A stretch of DNA of 64,000 bases, from positions 27,024 to 91,023 of the forward strand of contig UQSG01000007.1 in assembly GCA_900543695.1 (NCBI GenBank), given 5' to 3'. A program made the translations under genes and the position numbers. The DNA is from an uncultured Clostridium sp. (GTDB taxonomy: Bacteria; Bacillota; Clostridia; UBA1212; UBA1255). The notes beneath the pieces are model-generated. The model saw only the letters and a program-made list of their open reading frames with translations. It did not search any database and was not told where the DNA came from. Positions 53,985 through 60,663 of this stretch are shown here, one piece after another (the stretch's first letter is position 1; the number at the start of each line of letters is the position of its first letter).

Positions 53985-54022
53985 AAAATGGTGCTTCCTT
54001 TCTGGAAAGGCTGCACCATTTT
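53985..54022 (-). terminator. Terminator/attenuator between rpsR and gdpP
   Basis: AAAATGGTGC (53985-53994) pairs perfectly with 54013-54022; an inner TTCC/GGAA stem extends it. On the minus strand the right arm ends in TTTT. Twelve bases after the rpsR stop. It probably lowers transcription into gdpP-rplI-dnaB. Confidence 0.75.
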
Positions 54023-54034
54023 CGACTCGTTGAA

Positions 54035-54322
54035 TCAATCTGCCGAGAAAGGCATCAGCGCAACGTGTCTGGCTCTTTTGATCGCAATCGTAAGCTGTCT
54101 CTGGTGCTTTGCACAGCAGCCGGAAATTCTTCTGGGAAGGATTTTTCCCCTTTCCGAAACGAATTTCCTCAACTTGGCGATTTCCTTGTAATCTATACTT
54201 TCTGCTTTATCCGCACAAAATGGACAAACCTTTTTTCTGCTTCTTCTCTGTTTTGTGCCGGCCTTCAGATCGCCTTTATCATACGCATCTTTACCGGACT
54301 TTTCTTTCTTTGCATACGGCAT
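54035..54322 (-). CDS. rpsR: 30S ribosomal protein S18
   Basis: 95 residues with a basic N-terminal extension (KSGKDAYDKGDLKAGTKQRRSRK). Core CPFC, DYKEIAKLRKFVSERGKILPRR, GCCAKHQRQLTIAIKRARH: the Cys residues indicate the zinc-binding (C+) form. AAAGGAGG precedes the ATG. S18 forms a complex with S6, encoded two genes upstream in the same operon. Confidence 0.97.
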   Translation of the reverse strand: MPYAKKEKSGKDAYDKGDLKAGTKQRRSRKKVCPFCADKAESIDYKEIAKLRKFVSERGKILPRRISGCCAKHQRQLTIAIKRARHVALMPFSAD

Positions 54323-54363
54323 TCGTATAACCCTCCTTTACGTATTATTGTTCCGGAACAGGA

Positions 54364-54825
54364 TTAAAACGGGACATCGCCGTCGTCATCCAGCGGAAAA
54401 TATCCGTCCGTAAACCCGTTCTCACTTTTCGACTGCTGTACTGTCTGCTGAGCCTGCGGAGGCACTGGAGGCGGAGGCGTCATTCCCTGCTGGTAATTCC
54501 CTTCCTGTCGTTTGCTTTCGCAGAACTCAACTTCGTCGGCAATGACCTCCGTTACATAATGCTTCTTTCCCTCGGCATCGTCCCAGGAACGCGTCTGAAT
54601 CTGTCCGACAATTGCGATCCTGCTGCCCTTCGTAAAATATTTCGATACGAATTCAGCAGTTTGTCTCCAGGCAACGATCGGAATAAAATCCGCCGTCGGC
54701 TGATTTTCCGATTTAAACCGTCTGTCGACCGCTACTGTAAACTGGCAGACTGCCGTGTTGTTTCCAGCCGTATATCTGATTTCCGGATCCTTTGTCAATC
54801 TTCCAATCAGAATCGCTTTATTCAT
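54364..54825 (-). CDS. ssb: Single-stranded DNA-binding protein
   Basis: 153 residues. OB fold (MNKAILIGRLTKDPEIRYT, FTVAVDRRFK, DFIPIVAWRQTAEFVSKYFTKGSRI), then a Gln/Pro-rich linker and the acidic tip DDDGDVPF that docks partner proteins such as RecO, RecQ-type helicases and PriA. AAAGGAGG precedes the ATG. Central gene of rpsF-ssb-rpsR. Confidence 0.97.
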   Translation of the reverse strand: MNKAILIGRLTKDPEIRYTAGNNTAVCQFTVAVDRRFKSENQPTADFIPIVAWRQTAEFVSKYFTKGSRIAIVGQIQTRSWDDAEGKKHYVTEVIADEVEFCESKRQEGNYQQGMTPPPPVPPQAQQTVQQSKSENGFTDGYFPLDDDGDVPF

Positions 54826-54891
54826 GATACGATATCCTCCTTTTCACTGCACGCAGGGCGGCGTTTGCCGTTTCAGACAGCCGCGCGGCAA

Positions 54892-55173
54892 TTATTCACA
54901 TCTCGTCACAAGATATCTGATGACGCCGTCTGTGATTTTAAAGATTCTCTCCAGCTCGGCGGGAAACTCGGGGGCCGCCTCAAATGTGGCAAGGATATAA
55001 TACCCCTCCGTTAGATCTTGTATCGGATAAGCCAAGCGTCTCTTGCCCCATTCTGCAAACGTTTCAACCGTTCCTGCAGACTCCAGCATAGACTTGAATT
55101 TATCAGATACCGCTTTGATACCGTCTTCCCCTAATTCCGGGTTGACAATAAACATAACCTCGTATTTATTCAT
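54892..55173 (-). CDS. rpsF: 30S ribosomal protein S6
   Basis: 93 residues. Starts MNKYEVMFIVNPELGED, with GKRRLAYPIQDLTEGYYILATFEA in the RNA- and S18-binding face. AAAAGGAGGTGA, nearly the full anti-16S match, lies just upstream. First gene of the rpsF-ssb-rpsR operon; leader at 55174-55234 carries a hairpin. Confidence 0.97.
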   Translation of the reverse strand: MNKYEVMFIVNPELGEDGIKAVSDKFKSMLESAGTVETFAEWGKRRLAYPIQDLTEGYYILATFEAAPEFPAELERIFKITDGVIRYLVTRCE

Positions 55174-55201
55174 TCCGGTTCACCTCCTTTTGGACTAAAC
55201 G

Positions 55202-55222
55202 GTCCTGCCTCCTGGGCAGAAC
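55202..55222 (-). other. Hairpin in the rpsF leader (possible S6:S18 site)
   Basis: Minus strand GTTCTGCC (55215-55222) pairs with GGCAGGAC (55202-55209) through one G-T pair, 5-base loop, followed directly by CG. Many rpsF leaders carry an S6:S18-binding hairpin with a CCG element; the CCG here (last C of the stem plus CG) is suggestive, not decisive. Confidence 0.4.
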
Positions 55223-55240
55223 AAGGAATTACATCTTTGG

Positions 55241-55269
55241 ATTATACCATTGCCGGCTTTATAAGACAA
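55241..55269 (-). promoter_or_regulatory. Promoter of rpsF-ssb-rpsR
   Basis: Minus strand TTGTCT (55264-55269), 17-base spacer, TATAAT (55241-55246). The -35 box lies in the last codons of the M24 peptidase gene. Confidence 0.65.
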
Positions 55270-56338
55270 GCATTTTTTTGTCAAAATCTGCCGTGAGGAT
55301 CCGAAGACCGTTTTCTCCCGCAGCGACAAGATCCTCGATCCGCACGCCGCCGAGGCCCTCTACATAAATTCCCGGTTCGATGCTGAATACCGTATCTTTC
55401 CGGATTGCCTCTGTATTCCGCCGGCTGATTGCGGCGCCTTCGTGAATTTCGATTCCCACCCCGTGGCCGAGGCTGTGTCCAAAATTCGAGCCATATCCCT
55501 TTCCCGCAATAATTTCCCGGGAAATACCGTCCAGCTCCGCTCCGGTCATTCCGAAGCGATACCCTTCCATTGCCGCAATTTGCGCTTCATATACAATATG
55601 GTAAATTCTCTCCAGCTCGGCATCCGGCTGCCCTACAAAAAACGTCCGCGTCATGTCGGAACAATAGTGCTTATAAATACAGCCAAAGTCGATTGTTACG
55701 GCATCTCCGTTTTCTATTTTTTTGTCGGAGGCCACGCCGTGCGGCATCGCGCTTCGTTTTCCGGAAGCCACAATCGTCTCGAACGATTTGCCGGAAGCGC
55801 CGTTTTTTCTCATCCTGTATTCCAGCTCGGCGGCAATTTCCGATTCTGCCGTTCCCGGTCTGATAAAATCCAGTACCTCATGCAAGGAGCAGCATGCAAT
55901 TCGGCAAGCTTTTTCAATACAAAAAAGCTCTTGTTCTTCCTTGACGTCGCGAAGCTCTGTAAAATAACCGTTCAGTTCCGTAAGCTGCACAAAATCGCAG
56001 CGTTCTTTCAGCACTTTGTAATCCCGATAGGCAATCCGCTCGTTTTCAAAGCCTAGTGTGCAGATCGTTTCATTGCGCAGGAGCGCTTCCAGTGCCGCAG
56101 GGTTTTCCGCATTCGCGGTAACCAGAGTGTATTCCGGACATTCCTCTGCGGCCTGCACCGTGTAGCGCGAATCCGTGATCAGCCAGGCATTCGTCCTTCC
56201 GATCAGCAGACGGGCATCGCCGAACCCGGTAAAGCCCGATAAATAAAATACATTTTCGGGTGAAGTTACATAAACGCCGAAAATGTATTTTTCTTTCATC
56301 ATTTCTCTCAGCTGTTCAATTCGTTTCCGGTGAAGCAT
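55259..56338 (-). CDS. M24 family Xaa-Pro peptidase
   Basis: 359 residues. N-terminal creatinase-like domain and a C-terminal pita-bread peptidase domain with dinuclear metal ligands: TIDFGCIYKHYCSDMTRTF (two Asp), GHSLGHGVGIEIHEG (His), FSIEPGIY (Glu) and GGVRIEDLV (Glu). Likely a cytoplasmic Xaa-Pro aminopeptidase or dipeptidase (PepP/PepQ group). AAGGAG precedes the ATG. It is the last gene of the block that begins with the ferredoxin gene. Confidence 0.92.
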   Translation of the reverse strand: MLHRKRIEQLREMMKEKYIFGVYVTSPENVFYLSGFTGFGDARLLIGRTNAWLITDSRYTVQAAEECPEYTLVTANAENPAALEALLRNETICTLGFENERIAYRDYKVLKERCDFVQLTELNGYFTELRDVKEEQELFCIEKACRIACCSLHEVLDFIRPGTAESEIAAELEYRMRKNGASGKSFETIVASGKRSAMPHGVASDKKIENGDAVTIDFGCIYKHYCSDMTRTFFVGQPDAELERIYHIVYEAQIAAMEGYRFGMTGAELDGISREIIAGKGYGSNFGHSLGHGVGIEIHEGAAISRRNTEAIRKDTVFSIEPGIYVEGLGGVRIEDLVAAGENGLRILTADFDKKMLVL

Positions 56339-56348
56339 CGGTTTCTCC

Positions 56349-56852
56349 TTACATAAACGGTTTTTCGATCAATCTTTTGAAGCGGACAAACGCAGGCTCG
56401 ATACTTTTGTTGATGGGATTAACCAGTATCGTATAGCAGCCGCAGCGATTTCCGCCCCAGATATCCGTATACAGCTGATCCCCTACCATGACGGCCTCCT
56501 GCGGGCGGATCCCCATTTCGCCTGCCAACCTGAGGAAACCGCTTTTCAGCGGTTTTCCTGCCTTGGAAACCATAAAAATTTCCGGATAGTCAGTTTTCGG
56601 AAATCCGTTCAGAAAGGCTTCCGCTCTCTTATGGCTTGCGTTGGACAGAATTCCGATCCGAAAGCCGGCTGCGCCAAGTTTTCGGATCAGATCCACAGAA
56701 CGTTTTCCCGGCTCCTTTGCGGCATATTCCTCAAGCGTATTGTCAATATCAAAAATAATGCCCTTCATTCCTCTTGCTTTCAGAAAAACGGGATCCAGCT
56801 CGTATATGCTGTCAAGCTTTCTGTCGGCTTTCATAAAACTGCCCATAAACAA
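56349..56852 (-). CDS. yqeG: YqeG family HAD-type phosphatase
   Basis: 167 residues. HAD subfamily IIIA: catalytic FDIDNTLEEY (DxDxT), ILSNASHKR, KPLKSGFLRLA (Lys) and MVGDQLYTDIWGGNR. Substrate unknown; relatives sit near aroE and ribosome-assembly genes in Bacillota. TTG 56852 is chosen because GAGG lies seven bases upstream; ATG 56846 or 56834 are alternatives. Close behind aroQ. Confidence 0.9.
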   Translation of the reverse strand: MFMGSFMKADRKLDSIYELDPVFLKARGMKGIIFDIDNTLEEYAAKEPGKRSVDLIRKLGAAGFRIGILSNASHKRAEAFLNGFPKTDYPEIFMVSKAGKPLKSGFLRLAGEMGIRPQEAVMVGDQLYTDIWGGNRCGCYTILVNPINKSIEPAFVRFKRLIEKPFM

Positions 56853-56861
56853 AAACGCACC

Positions 56862-57311
56862 TCATCCGTGATTTTGAATCTGCTGCGCAAGCTCTTTTAT
56901 GGCATCGACATAGCCTTCATAGCCGCGTCCCGCTATGCAGACCTGACACGCCGGCCTTATTACAGAATTTCTGCGGAAAGCCTCTCTGGCATTGATATCG
57001 CTGATATGGACCTCGGCAGTCGGAAGAGCCACAGCCTTCAGCGCATCCAAGATTGCATAGCTGTAATGGGTAAAAGCACCTGCGTTTATTATTATACCAT
57101 CCTTTTTGCCATATGCCGAATGAATTTCGTCGATTATCGCGCCTTCATGATTCGATTGGAAAAAAGAAACGAAGATGCCCAGCCTTCCGGCCTCCTCCTC
57201 GATATAACGGCATAGATCCGCATACGTCATTCTGCCGTATATTTCCGGCTCGCGAATTCCCAGAAGATTCAGGTTCGGTCCGTTAATCACTAAAAAATCG
57301 AGTTTATTCAT
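56862..57311 (-). CDS. aroQ: Type II 3-dehydroquinate dehydratase
   Basis: 149 residues. Third step of the shikimate pathway. Flavodoxin-like fold with INGPNLNLLGIREPEIYG (catalytic Tyr), FQSNHEG, INAGAFTHYSYAILDAL and EVHISDI. ATG 57311 is chosen; it overlaps the aroK stop by eight bases and matches the family N-terminus, while upstream in-frame codons belong to aroK. Confidence 0.95.
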   Translation of the reverse strand: MNKLDFLVINGPNLNLLGIREPEIYGRMTYADLCRYIEEEAGRLGIFVSFFQSNHEGAIIDEIHSAYGKKDGIIINAGAFTHYSYAILDALKAVALPTAEVHISDINAREAFRRNSVIRPACQVCIAGRGYEGYVDAIKELAQQIQNHG

Positions 57312-57867
57312 CCGGCTGTTCTTCCTTTCGTACGGAATAATGATCGATTGCGCGCGTGATCTCACGGATGGCATCGTCCTTATTGGAATCATTGTGAATC
57401 TCGATATCGCAGTACTTTCTGTAAAGCGGAAGTCTGGTTTTATAGAGATTTAAAAGCTTATGAAAGCTCGTTTTCTGAAGCATCGGTCTTTTATCCATAA
57501 TGCGCTTGGGCGTCGTGGCGAGCTTGCAGAAATCCCGGTGAATAAAAACCACCAGGCTTCCTGCTTTTTTGAAATACCGCATGTTATTTTCTCTTGTCAC
57601 GATCCCGCCGCCCGTCGCAATCAAAGCGTTCTGCTTTTCTGACAGGCTGATTGCAGTCTTGGTTTCAAGCTCTCGAAACGCAGGCTCGCCCTTCTTTTCA
57701 AAGATTTCCTGGATGGACATACCGGCGGCTTTTACAATTTCCTCGTCCATATCGTAAAAATCCAGTCTGTAATGCTGCGCCAGATATTTACCGATTGAGG
57801 TTTTTCCGGAACACGGCATTCCGATCAGAATCAATCTTTCAAAGTTGTTATGTCTTTCGAAGATCAT
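57304..57867 (-). CDS. aroK: Shikimate kinase
   Basis: 187 residues. Phosphorylates shikimate. P-loop GMPCSGKTSIGKYLA, shikimate contacts DFYDMDEEIV, GEPAFRELET and ATGGGIVTRENN, lid KRIMDKRPML. ATG 57867 is used; a GTG three codons upstream is possible. aroK and aroQ overlap and follow the oxidoreductase genes. Coupling aromatic-pathway genes to a 2-oxoacid oxidoreductase may be chance or may reflect shared amino-acid metabolism. Confidence 0.93.
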   Translation of the reverse strand: MIFERHNNFERLILIGMPCSGKTSIGKYLAQHYRLDFYDMDEEIVKAAGMSIQEIFEKKGEPAFRELETKTAISLSEKQNALIATGGGIVTRENNMRYFKKAGSLVVFIHRDFCKLATTPKRIMDKRPMLQKTSFHKLLNLYKTRLPLYRKYCDIEIHNDSNKDDAIREITRAIDHYSVRKEEQPDE

Positions 57868-57890
57868 AAAAGCCACCCGATTTCACGAAA

Positions 57891-58433
57891 CTATTCTTCA
57901 CATAGATAGTCTGCTCCCTGCTGCAGCGCCTTCATTTCGTCGGGAATCATAAAATGCTTGGAGGGTTTCAGGATCGCCCGAAGCGCTGTTTCAAAATTGT
58001 CTTTCGTTACAATATTTGTCAATGCAATCAGCTTCCCCAGAATAATGACTCCGGCATAAGTAGGATTGCCAAGCTCATACGCCATTTCCGTCGCGGGAAT
58101 TTCATACAGTCTTACGTCTTTTCTCGTGGGCTTTACCGGCACGAGACTTTTATCTGTGATAATGATTCCTCCCGGTTCCACCAGAGATTCAAATTTTTCC
58201 AGAGACGGCTGATTCATGGCAATCAGCACCGTTGCGCTGCTGATAATCGGCGAGCCGACTTCTTCGTCTCCTACAATGACGTGGCAGTTCGCGGTACCGC
58301 CGCGTTTTTCCGGTCCATAGGAGGGCAGCCAGGAAACATTTTTCCCGCCCAGCAGTCCCGCATGCGCAATGAAATGCCCCATCGAAAGGATTCCCTGGCC
58401 TCCGAAGCCGGCCAATATAATTTGCTGCATCAT
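57891..58433 (-). CDS. korC: 2-oxoacid:ferredoxin oxidoreductase, gamma subunit
   Basis: 180 residues. Gamma-type subunit of the KOR/VOR family: AGFGGQGILSMGHFIAHAGLL at the N-terminus, PSYGPEKRGGTANCHVIVGDEEVGSP in the middle. With alpha and beta subunits and ferredoxin it oxidises a 2-oxoacid plus CoA to acyl-CoA and CO2. AAAGGACGG is upstream. Substrate (2-oxoglutarate or branched-chain) is not fixed by sequence. Confidence 0.9.
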   Translation of the reverse strand: MMQQIILAGFGGQGILSMGHFIAHAGLLGGKNVSWLPSYGPEKRGGTANCHVIVGDEEVGSPIISSATVLIAMNQPSLEKFESLVEPGGIIITDKSLVPVKPTRKDVRLYEIPATEMAYELGNPTYAGVIILGKLIALTNIVTKDNFETALRAILKPSKHFMIPDEMKALQQGADYLCEE

Positions 58434-58454
58434 AATACTATTACCGTCCTTTCG

Positions 58455-59198
58455 TCAGTTTGCTGAAACATCTTTATATACGCCCAGCGGATAATGCGGA
58501 AGCATATTTTCTTCCAGCCATTTCAGAGCTTTCAGCGGGTTCATGCCCCAGTTTGTGGGACATGTGGAGAGAACCTCCACAAGCGTGAAGCCCTTTCCGG
58601 CGATTTGCAGTTCGAAGGCTTTCCGAATGGCCGCTTTTGCTTTTCTGATATTTTTGACGTTATTTACGGCAACACGTTCGATGTAGGCCGCACCCTCCAG
58701 CGTCGAAAGCAGCTCGCATACCCTGACCGGGTATCCGTGAAGCTCCGGCTTCCGGCCGAATGGCGTTGTCGTTGTTACCTGCCCGACCAGCGTTGTAGGC
58801 GCCATCTGTCCGGACGTCATTCCGTATATCGCATTATTGACAAAAACCGTAGTGATTTTCTCGCCTCTTGTCGCCGCGTGGACAATTTCTGCGGTGCCGA
58901 TCGCCGCAAGATCCCCATCGCCCTGGTACGTGAAAACGACATTATCCGGAAGAGAACGGCGCAGTCCCGTCGCGACGGCAGGGGCGCGTCCGTGCGCCGC
59001 CTGTACCATATCGCAGTTAAAATACTCGTAATTGTTATAGGTGCACCCGACCGGTGAAACGCCTACCGTTTTTCCCTCTATGCCAAGCTCATCTATCACC
59101 TCTGCGATCAGTCTGTGTATGATTCCGTGCGTACAGCCGGGGCAATAATGCATCGGCTTGTCAATCAGCGCGTGTGGTCTGTCGAAAACTATACTCAT
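58455..59198 (-). CDS. korB: 2-oxoacid:ferredoxin oxidoreductase, beta (TPP) subunit
   Basis: 247 residues. Binds thiamine diphosphate: HYCPGCTHGIIHR, GRAPAVATGLRR, and the TPP motif YQGDGDLAAIGTAEIVHA with VFVNNAIYGMTSGQMAPTT. The lone CPGC may help bind an iron-sulfur cluster as in relatives. AAGGAGG precedes the ATG. Middle gene of the ferredoxin-alpha-beta-gamma set. Confidence 0.92.
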   Translation of the reverse strand: MSIVFDRPHALIDKPMHYCPGCTHGIIHRLIAEVIDELGIEGKTVGVSPVGCTYNNYEYFNCDMVQAAHGRAPAVATGLRRSLPDNVVFTYQGDGDLAAIGTAEIVHAATRGEKITTVFVNNAIYGMTSGQMAPTTLVGQVTTTTPFGRKPELHGYPVRVCELLSTLEGAAYIERVAVNNVKNIRKAKAAIRKAFELQIAGKGFTLVEVLSTCPTNWGMNPLKALKWLEENMLPHYPLGVYKDVSAN

Positions 59199-59213
59199 GT
59201 TGCATCCGCCTCC

Positions 59214-60275
59214 TTATTGACGTCCCGCGATTTCGCGTACTTTTTGTAAAATATCGCTCTGCGCAGGTACGTTTCCGCCCGTTCTGCCATAAAAATCAAC
59301 AGTATTCTTCCCGTTTACGGCAAGTCTGACATCTTCTACCATCTGTCCGGCGCTCATTTCTACGGTCAGGAACCCCTTCGGCGTCTCGGCATACTTTTCA
59401 AAGCTCTTTGCCGGGAACGGCCAAAGCGTAATCGGACGGATCAGGCCTACCCGAATCCCCTCTTTTGCCGCGTCCTTGATGACATTCTTGACAACGCGCG
59501 CAACGGTACCATACGCGGCGACGATTACATCTGCGCCTTCACAGTTGTATTCCTCGACCATGGTTTCGTTTTGCTCGATCCGACGGTATTTATCCTGCAG
59601 CTTGTTGTTATGGGCCTCGAGAACATCGGCTTCGATATATATAGAGGTGATCACGTTATGCTCACGCTTCATGCCGGTTCCAACCGTCGCCCAGGGCTTT
59701 TCGATTCTCTCAATGGGTTCCTGATCTCTGAACTCTACGGCTTCCATCATCTGCCCAAGATATCCGTCGCCCAGTATGACGGCCGGATTCCGGTAGCGAT
59801 CCGAAACGTTAAACGCATGAACGACCAGTTCGTACAGCTCCTGTACGCTTGACGGCGCAAACACGATCAGATGATAGTCTCCGTGTCCGCCGCCCTTCAC
59901 GATCTGAAAATAGTCGCACTGTGCCGGCAGGATGCCTCCGAGTCCGGGGCCGCAGCGTACGATATCTACAATTACCATCGGCAGCTCCGCGCAGGCCGAA
60001 TAAGAGATTCCCTCCTGCTTCAGGCTGATGCCGGGACTGGAGGAAGACGTCATGACACGCTTTCCGGCGCTCGCCGCGCCGTATACCATATTGATCGCCG
60101 CGACCTCGCTCTCCGCCTGCACGAAAGCGCCGCCGAGCTCTTCCATTTTTTTTGCCATATAGTGCGCAACCTCTGTCTGAGGCGTGATCGGATATCCAAA
60201 ATAATGACGGCAGCCGGCGCGCAGCGCCGCTTCTGCGATCACTTCATTTCCCTTCATCAACAGCTTTTCACCCAT
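59214..60275 (-). CDS. 2-oxoacid:ferredoxin oxidoreductase, alpha subunit (VorB/KorA type)
   Basis: 353 residues. Pyrimidine-binding half of the TPP site: KGNEVIAEAALRAGCRHYFGYPITPQTEV region and SSSPGISLKQEGISYSACAELPMVIVDI. C-terminal transketolase-like domain with YGTVARVVKN and IRPITLWPFP. Closest by memory to VorB (2-ketoisovalerate) annotation, with KorA as alternative. AAAGGTGG precedes the ATG. Follows the ferredoxin gene by 34 bases. Confidence 0.9.
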   Translation of the reverse strand: MGEKLLMKGNEVIAEAALRAGCRHYFGYPITPQTEVAHYMAKKMEELGGAFVQAESEVAAINMVYGAASAGKRVMTSSSSPGISLKQEGISYSACAELPMVIVDIVRCGPGLGGILPAQCDYFQIVKGGGHGDYHLIVFAPSSVQELYELVVHAFNVSDRYRNPAVILGDGYLGQMMEAVEFRDQEPIERIEKPWATVGTGMKREHNVITSIYIEADVLEAHNNKLQDKYRRIEQNETMVEEYNCEGADVIVAAYGTVARVVKNVIKDAAKEGIRVGLIRPITLWPFPAKSFEKYAETPKGFLTVEMSAGQMVEDVRLAVNGKNTVDFYGRTGGNVPAQSDILQKVREIAGRQ

Positions 60276-60309
60276 AGGTCCGTTCCACCTTTCTTCAACA
60301 TGTATGTAC

Positions 60310-60516
60310 TTATTTTTCCACCTTGATTACACAATCCGGACAGATCGTGGCGCAGAACGCGCATCCGATGCACTGTTCCTGATCGGTCACGCCCGCGGGA
60401 TGATAGCCTTTTGAGTTCAGCTGATGCTTGTTCAGTTCGACGATCTTTTTGGGACATACTTCGACGCAGAGGCCGCACCCTTTACATCTTTCCTCTCTGA
60501 ATGTCACTTTTGCCAT
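60310..60516 (-). CDS. 2x[4Fe-4S] ferredoxin, delta-type subunit
   Basis: 68 residues. Two cluster motifs, CKGCGLCVEVCP and CIGCAFCATICPDC, in the usual bacterial ferredoxin fold. Position directly before the alpha, beta and gamma genes marks it as the electron-carrier (delta) subunit. GAAAGG precedes the ATG by about nine bases. First gene of the block. Confidence 0.94.
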   Translation of the reverse strand: MAKVTFREERCKGCGLCVEVCPKKIVELNKHQLNSKGYHPAGVTDQEQCIGCAFCATICPDCVIKVEK

Positions 60517-60577
60517 ACTGCTTCAAACCTTTCGATTGAAAAATTAATAAAAGCCTTTGCAAAAAACGCTTTCAAAT

Positions 60578-60606
60578 ATTATATAATACTTGTACGACAA
60601 AGTAAA
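60578..60606 (-). promoter_or_regulatory. Promoter of the oxidoreductase-shikimate block
   Basis: Minus strand TTTACT (60601-60606), 17-base spacer, TATAAT (60578-60583). Confidence 0.6.
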
Positions 60607-60663
60607 CCTACAAAATTTTTGCAGATTTGTATCTTTTCCTAAAAAACGCGGTTGACTGCGCGA

